Source: JBBDNV01 sp040877415 (GTDB lineage: Bacteria; Planctomycetota; Planctomycetia; Pirellulales; PALSA-1355). Taken from it: a stretch of DNA of 64,000 nucleotides. Within the stretch, counting starts at the first letter, position 1. Each line of letters starts with the position of its first letter. Position numbers and translations under genes: made by a program. Location of the stretch: the NCBI GenBank assembly GCA_040877415.1, contig JBBDNV010000144.1, positions 1 through 64,000 on the forward strand, written 5' to 3'. This document shows positions 59,295-64,000 of this stretch, in pieces. The notes under the pieces are model-generated. The model searched no databases, was not told where the DNA came from, and was given only the letters and a program-made list of their open reading frames with translations.

Positions 59295-61562
59295 TCACCC
59301 CGAACCCCTATTCATTTCCGCCCACAGCCGCGGCGGCGACATCGGCAGCTCGCGCATCCGCACGCCCGTCGCACGATAGATGGCGCCCGCGATCGCCGCC
59401 GGCGGCGACACGATCGGCGTCTCGCCCACGCCCCGCACTCCGTACGGATGCGCCGGGTTGAACACTTCGACGATGATCGTGTCGATCGCGGGCACGTCGA
59501 GCGCGGTGGGCATGCGGTAATCGAGATAGCTGGCGTTTTGCATGCGTCCGTTCTCGTCGAAGACGTATTCCTCGTTGAGGGCCCAGCCGATGCCTTGCAC
59601 GGCGCCGCCTTGCATCTGCCCCTCGACGTAGCTGGGGTGAATCGCCTTGCCGGCGTCTTGAACAGCCGTGTAGCGCAGGATCGTCACCTTGGCCGTGTCG
59701 GGATCGACTTCCACGTCGACGATGTGCGTGGCGAACCCGTTCGAGGAACCTTCGGGGTTGACTGTGGCTCGGCCGACCACGGGCCCGCCGGTTTCGTCCA
59801 GCTTGCCGGCCAGCTCACGAAACGTGATCGACTTTCCGTTGGCACGGTACACGCCGTCGGCGGACTCGACCTTCGCGGCGTCGCATTCCCAGAGCAGGGC
59901 GGCCCGCTCGCGCATTTGCCGCTCGATGTCCCGCCCCACTTCATAGGCGGCCAGGCCGGTGGCAAACGTCACGCGGCTGCCGCCGGTCACGTCGGTGTAA
60001 CCCACGCTGTCGGTATCGCCCACGCGCGGCTGCACCGCTTCGGCCGGAATTCCCAGCGTCTCGGCCAGTTGCATGGCCACGCTGGTGCGCGTGCCGCCGA
60101 TGTCGGTCGAACCCTCGACCAGGCTGACCGTGCCGTCAGGATTCACGTGGGCCGCGGCGCTCGATTTCAAGCCGATGTTGAACCAGAACCCGCTGGCGAT
60201 CCCGCGTCCCCGGTTCTTTCCCACTAGCTTCGACTTCCAATGCTCGCTGGCCCGGGCCGCTTCCAGTGTTTCCACGAATCCGATGCGCGGATACACCGGC
60301 CCGTCCACCCGGCGCGTGCCCTCCTTGGCCGCGTTCATCAAGCGGAATTCGATCGGGTCGATGCCCAGCTTCTCGGCCAGTTCGTCGATGACCGATTCGC
60401 AGGCAAACGCGGCCTGGGTGGCGCCGGGCGCCCGATAGGCCTGCGTCTTGGGCTTGTTGACGAGGACGTCGTAGCCGTCGACCCGGGCGCTGGGGATTTC
60501 ATAACAACTAAACACGCACATGCAGCCCGGCCCGATCATGCCGCCGGGAAACGCGCCGGCGTCGTAAGCCAGCCACGCCTCGCCGGCCACCAGCTTGCCC
60601 GCCTTCGTGGCCCCCAGCTTCACGCGCACGAACGACCCCGGCGTGGGGCCGGTGCCTTCGAACACTTCGTCACGATTCATCACCATCTTGACCGGCCGGC
60701 CGCACTTGCGGCTGAGCATGGCCGCCACGGGCTCGAGATACACGGCGATCTTGCCGCCAAAGCCGCCCCCGATCTCGCACGGCACGACCGTAACCCGCGA
60801 AACCGGAATCTGCAGCAGCTCGGCCGTCTGCTGCCGGGCCGTAAACGCGCCCTGCGTGGAGGTCCAAATCGTGACGTGCCCGTCCTCGTTCCACAGCGCC
60901 GTGGCGACGTGCGGCTCGATGTAGCCCTGGTGGACGCTGGCGGTTTTGAATTCTCGCTCGATGACGACGTCGGCCTTTTTGAAGGCTTCGTCCACCTTGC
61001 CGGTTTCGAAGTGGATGTGCGTGGCGATATTGCTGGGCTTGTCCGATTTCTTGCCCATCGATTTGGTGAATACGTTGTCGAGCACCAAGGGCGCGTCGTC
61101 CTTCATGGCGTCGAGCACCCAGGTGACCGACTCGAGCGGTTCGTATTCGACTTTGATCAGCTTCAGCGCTTCCTCGGCCACGTGCGGGCTCAGCGCAGCC
61201 AGGGCCGCCACGGCATGTCCCTTGTATTGCACTTTGCCGTGGTGCGCAAGCACGTTGGCCCCCAGGTGCGCCAGGTTCACCGCCCCTTCGCCCAGATTGG
61301 CGATCTTGTCCTTCAGGTCCGGAAAATCGGCGCCCGTGACCACGGCCACGACGCCCGGGTGCTCTTCGGCCGCGCGGGCGTCGATCGACTTGATCTTTGC
61401 GTGGGCGTGCGGGCTGCGGAGAATTTTGCCGTGCACCGTGCCGCTTACGCGAAAGTCGGCGCCGTAAATGGCCCGGCCCGTCACTTTGTCGGCGCCGTCG
61501 TGCCGCACCGGGCGCGTGCCGATCACCTTGTACTGTTTGGTTTCCCTTTTCGAGGACGCCAT
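59295..61562 (-). CDS. Molybdenum hydroxylase large subunit (xanthine dehydrogenase family)
   Basis: A 755-residue molybdopterin-binding subunit of the xanthine dehydrogenase/CO dehydrogenase family. N-terminal domain: VIGTRPVRHDGADKVTGRAI and GKILRSPHAHAKIKSIDARA; C-terminal domain: EIGGGFGGKI (Mo-cofactor), QAYRAPGATQAAFA, and the catalytic Glu in GVRGVGETPIVSPPA. The AYRAPG stretch is not the CSGFR motif of aerobic CO dehydrogenase, so a purine, aldehyde or N-heterocycle is the likely substrate. ATG at 61562 is preceded by GGGAG. It is flanked by FeS and FAD subunit genes upstream and a MoaD-like protein downstream. Confidence 0.92.
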   Translation of the reverse strand: MASSKRETKQYKVIGTRPVRHDGADKVTGRAIYGADFRVSGTVHGKILRSPHAHAKIKSIDARAAEEHPGVVAVVTGADFPDLKDKIANLGEGAVNLAHLGANVLAHHGKVQYKGHAVAALAALSPHVAEEALKLIKVEYEPLESVTWVLDAMKDDAPLVLDNVFTKSMGKKSDKPSNIATHIHFETGKVDEAFKKADVVIEREFKTASVHQGYIEPHVATALWNEDGHVTIWTSTQGAFTARQQTAELLQIPVSRVTVVPCEIGGGFGGKIAVYLEPVAAMLSRKCGRPVKMVMNRDEVFEGTGPTPGSFVRVKLGATKAGKLVAGEAWLAYDAGAFPGGMIGPGCMCVFSCYEIPSARVDGYDVLVNKPKTQAYRAPGATQAAFACESVIDELAEKLGIDPIEFRLMNAAKEGTRRVDGPVYPRIGFVETLEAARASEHWKSKLVGKNRGRGIASGFWFNIGLKSSAAAHVNPDGTVSLVEGSTDIGGTRTSVAMQLAETLGIPAEAVQPRVGDTDSVGYTDVTGGSRVTFATGLAAYEVGRDIERQMRERAALLWECDAAKVESADGVYRANGKSITFRELAGKLDETGGPVVGRATVNPEGSSNGFATHIVDVEVDPDTAKVTILRYTAVQDAGKAIHPSYVEGQMQGGAVQGIGWALNEEYVFDENGRMQNASYLDYRMPTALDVPAIDTIIVEVFNPAHPYGVRGVGETPIVSPPAAIAGAIYRATGVRMRELPMSPPRLWAEMNRGSG

Positions 61563-61580
61563 GGTTTGCTCCCGCACCCC

Positions 61581-61645
61581 GTAGCCGGGGTCAGTGACCC
61601 CGGATTCTCACGGCAACTCTCCGGCCTCACTGAGGCCGGCTACAA
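61581..61645. repeat. GTAGCCGG repeat, copy 3
   Basis: GTAGCCGGGGTCAGTGACCC then CGG, 18 bases, then CCGGCCTCACTGAGGCCGG and CTACAA. Two palindromic hairpins (61585-61603 and 61621-61639). It lies between the FeS-subunit and Mo-subunit genes and ends beside the FeS gene's stop. Confidence 0.75.
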
Positions 61646-62191
61646 CTACGTTCGCTGCCTCTGCCCGCGTCGGGCCGGGCTGCCGTTGGGATTCGCCGCG
61701 GCCGGCTTTTGACCGCTGGCGGCCAATCGCCCGGCCGCGTCCTTGACGGCCCGAATAATCTTGTCGTAGCCCGTGCAGCGGCACAAGTTGCCGGCAAGTT
61801 GGAAACGGATCTCCTCGTCGCTCGGATTCGCCACGCGATCCAACAGCGCCTTGGCCGACATGATGAAGCCCGGCGTGCACACGCCGCACTGCAGCGCCGC
61901 GTCTTCCAGAAAACACTGCTGGATCGGGTGCAATTGCGAATCGCGCGCGATGCCTTCGATGGTCGTAATTTCGGCCCCTTCGGCCTCGACGGCCAGCACC
62001 AGGCAACTATCGACCGGCTGAGCGTCCACGAGCACGGTGCAGGCGCCGCAGTTGCCGTTGTTGCAGCCTTCCTTCGATCCGGTAAGACCCAGCGTGTCGC
62101 GCAGCACCTCGAGCAGGCTCTGCCGCGCTTCGCACAGGAATTCGACCGCCTCGCCGTTGATCGTCGTCGCGACGTGTATTTTTCTGGCCAC
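61646..62191 (-). CDS. Molybdenum hydroxylase 2Fe-2S subunit
   Basis: A 181-residue subunit with two [2Fe-2S] clusters. N-terminal plant-type cluster: Cys43, Cys48, Cys51 (GCNNGNCGACTV) and Cys63; C-terminal cluster: Cys102, Cys105 (QCGVCTPG), Cys137, Cys139 (NLCRCTGY). All eight cysteines are present. The GTG at 62191 begins ARKIHVATTINGEAVEF and has GAGGA upstream. It follows the FAD subunit gene by 42 bases. Confidence 0.95.
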   Translation of the reverse strand: MARKIHVATTINGEAVEFLCEARQSLLEVLRDTLGLTGSKEGCNNGNCGACTVLVDAQPVDSCLVLAVEAEGAEITTIEGIARDSQLHPIQQCFLEDAALQCGVCTPGFIMSAKALLDRVANPSDEEIRFQLAGNLCRCTGYDKIIRAVKDAAGRLAASGQKPAAANPNGSPARRGQRQRT

Positions 62192-62233
62192 GTAAGGTCC
62201 TCGATGGCGTTCTGTGGAAAGTTTGTACGGCGG

Positions 62234-63124
62234 CTAGTGTCCGTTTCTGGCCACGCCGCGCGCCCGATCGACGGCGATCACCAGCGTGCGCTCGGTCAGC
62301 ACGCCGGCCAGGTGCTTTCGATATGCGACGGTTCCGCGCTTGTCGCTGATCGGCCGGGCTGCCTGGCCGGCCAATTCGCGCGCACGCGCAAATGTCTCGC
62401 TCGTGGCCGGTTTGCCCGCGAGCCAATCGGACGCCGAACGGACGAACAGCGGCGTGGGAGCCACGGCGGCCAGCGCCACACGGGCCTCTTCGATCGTGTC
62501 GCCCGCCGCGTTTAACCGCACCCAGGAGGCCGCGCCCGCCACGGCGATGTCCATTTCGTTGCGGGGGATGAACCGCAAATAGGCGGCCGAGCTCCCCTTG
62601 GCTGGCGGCGGAAACTCGAGCGTCGTCAGGATCTCGCCCCGCCCCAGCACGTTTTTGCCCGGCGCCGTGCAGAACTCGGCCGCTTTCACCGTGCGCCGGC
62701 CCCCGGGACCGGCCACGTGGCACACGACGTCATACACGATCAGCGGCGGAATCGTATCGGCCGCCGGCGACGAATTGCACAGGTTGCCGCCGACGCTCGC
62801 CCGGCTTTGAATCTGCCACCCGCCGATGATCCGCGCCGCGTCGGCAAGCGCCGGATACGCCGCCGCGATCTGCGCGTCGCCGTAAATCCGATAGCAGGGC
62901 GTTGCCGCGCCCAGCCGCAAGCCCTTGGCCGGGCTGTACGCCAAATCCATGAGCTCGGGAATCTTTTTAACGTCGACAACCAGGTCGGCCTGGCGCAAAC
63001 CTTCGCGCAATTGGACGATCAAATCGGTTCCGCCGGCCAGCATCTTGGCCCGATCGCCCCGCGCGGCCAGCAGGCTCACCGCCTCGTCGACCGTCGCGGC
63101 CGTTTGAAATTCAAAATCCTTCAC
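62234..63124 (-). CDS. Molybdenum hydroxylase FAD subunit
   Basis: A 296-residue FAD-binding subunit (CoxM/CutM type). Family segments: KMLAGGTDLIVQLREGL (FAD pyrophosphate loop), LRLGAATPCYRIYGD, RIIGGWQIQSRASVGGNLCN (the ASVGGN motif) and SSPAADTIPPLIVYDV. The C-terminal domain is intact. The GTG at 63124 begins VKDFEFQTAATVDEAVSLLA, the usual opening, and GGGGA lies nine bases upstream. It is the first gene of the four-gene operon (FAD, FeS, Mo, MoaD-like). Confidence 0.93.
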   Translation of the reverse strand: MKDFEFQTAATVDEAVSLLAARGDRAKMLAGGTDLIVQLREGLRQADLVVDVKKIPELMDLAYSPAKGLRLGAATPCYRIYGDAQIAAAYPALADAARIIGGWQIQSRASVGGNLCNSSPAADTIPPLIVYDVVCHVAGPGGRRTVKAAEFCTAPGKNVLGRGEILTTLEFPPPAKGSSAAYLRFIPRNEMDIAVAGAASWVRLNAAGDTIEEARVALAAVAPTPLFVRSASDWLAGKPATSETFARARELAGQAARPISDKRGTVAYRKHLAGVLTERTLVIAVDRARGVARNGH

Positions 63125-63229
63125 GTGCCGGTTCCCCGCGATTGAACCCGTTGAAAAGCGCCAGCCCCCAATATGCCGCCGTTCGCGCCGCACTGTCAAG
63201 CAATAGTCAGATGCCGACATTTGCCGATT

Positions 63230-63360
63230 AGCCCCCGGCTTTGCCGGGGGATCGCTTTGCCGGGGGATCGCTCCGGAGCGCATTGCCGCGGGATGCCACT
63301 GGCGTCGACGACTGCAAACGTAAATCATCCGCCGGCAAATCCCCCGGCAAAGCCGGGGGC
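63230..63360. repeat. AGCCCCCGGC palindrome pair with tandem 16-base repeat
   Basis: The 21 bases at 63230-63250 (AGCCCCCGGCTTTGCCGGGG then G) are the exact reverse complement of 63340-63360, and each is itself a palindrome (CCCCCGGC/GCCGGGGG around TTT or AAA). The 16-base unit CTTTGCCGGGGGATCG repeats twice from 63239. It fills the gap between the operon and the right-edge gene. Confidence 0.8.
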
Positions 63361-63376
63361 TAAAAGGATTTCCACG

Positions 63377-64000
63377 TCACTTTCCCGCTTCGGCCAGCGG
63401 GCTGTCCTTGCGGACGTGAATCACGACCGGCGGCGAACATTGTCTGCCGACCTGGTCTTCGACGGCGAAACACAGCCGCGTGGTCTCGGGCACCCAGGCG
63501 TCGGCCGTGATGAAGATCTGCCGCTCGGTTTCGCCCTTGGGCATCATCACGCCCGACAGGCCGATGTTGTCGACGATCACGCCGTGCGGCAGGTTTTCGA
63601 CCGTGAACTTCACCAGGTCGTCGTGGCCGTTGCGTTGGACCTTGATCGTCGCGGTGATCGTCGCGCCCGGCGCCACGGCGAGCTCCGCCGGTTCGAGCCG
63701 CACCAAAAGCTTCGGCTTGGGCACGAGCTTCACGTTCTCAAACGCCTTGATCGGCCTGGTGACTTCCTTATCGCCGATCGTGGCCGTCGCCGTGGCGGTA
63801 ATTTGTTTGAGCGCCTCGGCCGAGGGTTGTTTCGCGTCGGGCTCGGCGAACAGCACGCCTTTGGCATCGCGATGCCCAGCCTGGATCACAATCGGCGTCG
63901 ACACACGGAAACCTTCCGGCAGGCCGCTGATTTCGATGCGAACTTCGTCGTCGAATCCGTCGATCCGGTCCACCGACAGGGTGAACTCGTCGCCGCTGCC
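63377..64000 (-). CDS. Exported beta-domain (PPC/Ig-like) protein, C-terminal part
   Basis: The frame is open to the right edge, so the start lies outside; about 207 C-terminal residues are present. They form beta-rich Ig-like modules: VRIEISGLPEGFRVSTPIVI, TVENLPHGVIVDNIGLSGVM, ITADAWVPETTRLCFAVEDQ and PPVVIHVRKDSP at the end. The phrase LPxGVxVDN...ITAxAWVPE resembles the C-termini of planctomycete proteins with pre-peptidase C-terminal domains, such as the one at 27775. The identity of the whole protein cannot be set from this fragment. Confidence 0.65.
   Translation of the reverse strand, partial: GSGDEFTLSVDRIDGFDDEVRIEISGLPEGFRVSTPIVIQAGHRDAKGVLFAEPDAKQPSAEALKQITATATATIGDKEVTRPIKAFENVKLVPKPKLLVRLEPAELAVAPGATITATIKVQRNGHDDLVKFTVENLPHGVIVDNIGLSGVMMPKGETERQIFITADAWVPETTRLCFAVEDQVGRQCSPPVVIHVRKDSPLAEAGK

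Noticed and set aside
59295..62191. Aerobic CO dehydrogenase
   Set aside because: The large subunit lacks the Cys-Ser-Gly-Phe-Arg active-site motif of CoxL; the AYRAPG segment is that of other Mo hydroxylases.

Overview
The window comes from a planctomycete, most likely of the Pirellulales group. The basis is the mix of families seen: a cytochrome-c-like PSCyt1 domain fused to WD40 repeats, a DUF1549/DUF1553 protein, two DUF1501 proteins, a DUF1559 pseudopilin, a DUF1598 protein, and two giant secreted proteins with the planctomycete N-terminal anchor motif (E-P-R-x-L-L-A-A or E-P-L-E-D-R-x-M-L). Base composition is GC-rich, many genes use GTG or TTG starts, and intergenic gaps are full of short palindromic repeats. 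No rRNA, tRNA, CRISPR array, insertion sequence or prophage was recognised, so this looks like ordinary chromosome.

Layout. 1-7.2 kb: the end of a parvulin-type prolyl isomerase, citrate synthase, a secreted WD40 protein and a very large SdrD-B/FG-GAP surface protein. 7.2-17 kb (minus strand): a 54-residue coiled-coil protein, an unknown helical protein, a CopD-like membrane protein, then an addB-addA-cca operon in which the two helicase-nuclease genes overlap by a GTGA and a CCA-adding enzyme follows. 17.2-22.5 kb: a DUF1559 pseudopilin with a clear promoter and terminator, a rhodanese, and two overlapping GTPases of the dynamin/DUF697 type. 22.4-34 kb: an enolase-superfamily dehydratase, then the planctomycete PSCyt/DUF1549/PPC-LamG/DUF1501 block on the minus strand. 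34-41.7 kb: metabolic genes (2-oxoglutarate semialdehyde dehydrogenase, iron-type alcohol dehydrogenase, sugar isomerase-like protein), an orphan histidine kinase and several small or unknown proteins.

41.8-49 kb is a complete tripartite efflux set on the minus strand: outer-membrane lipoprotein of TolC type, a membrane-fusion protein carrying two C-terminal EF-hands, a MacB-type permease and its ATPase. 49.3-54.7 kb holds a DUF1598 protein, a LolA-like periplasmic protein, a double-ACT protein and a beta-helix surface protein built from about 150-residue super-repeats. 54.8-57.2 kb encodes a TauE/SafE permease, a small DESFPASDPPAW-motif protein and a membrane-anchored metalloprotease.

57.4-58.9 kb is the most interesting small unit: a near-consensus promoter, about 75 nt of strongly structured RNA ending in an intrinsic terminator, then three envelope-stress-type membrane proteins (DUF883, holin-III/YqjE-like, DUF3618-like). 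59-63.1 kb is a molybdenum hydroxylase operon (FAD, 2Fe-2S and Mo subunits) ending in a MoaD/ThiS-like protein. A partial pre-peptidase-domain-type protein runs off the right edge.

Repeats are a theme: at least six short palindromic families sit between genes, several with copies in both orientations. All functions are inferred by reading motifs; no search was run.
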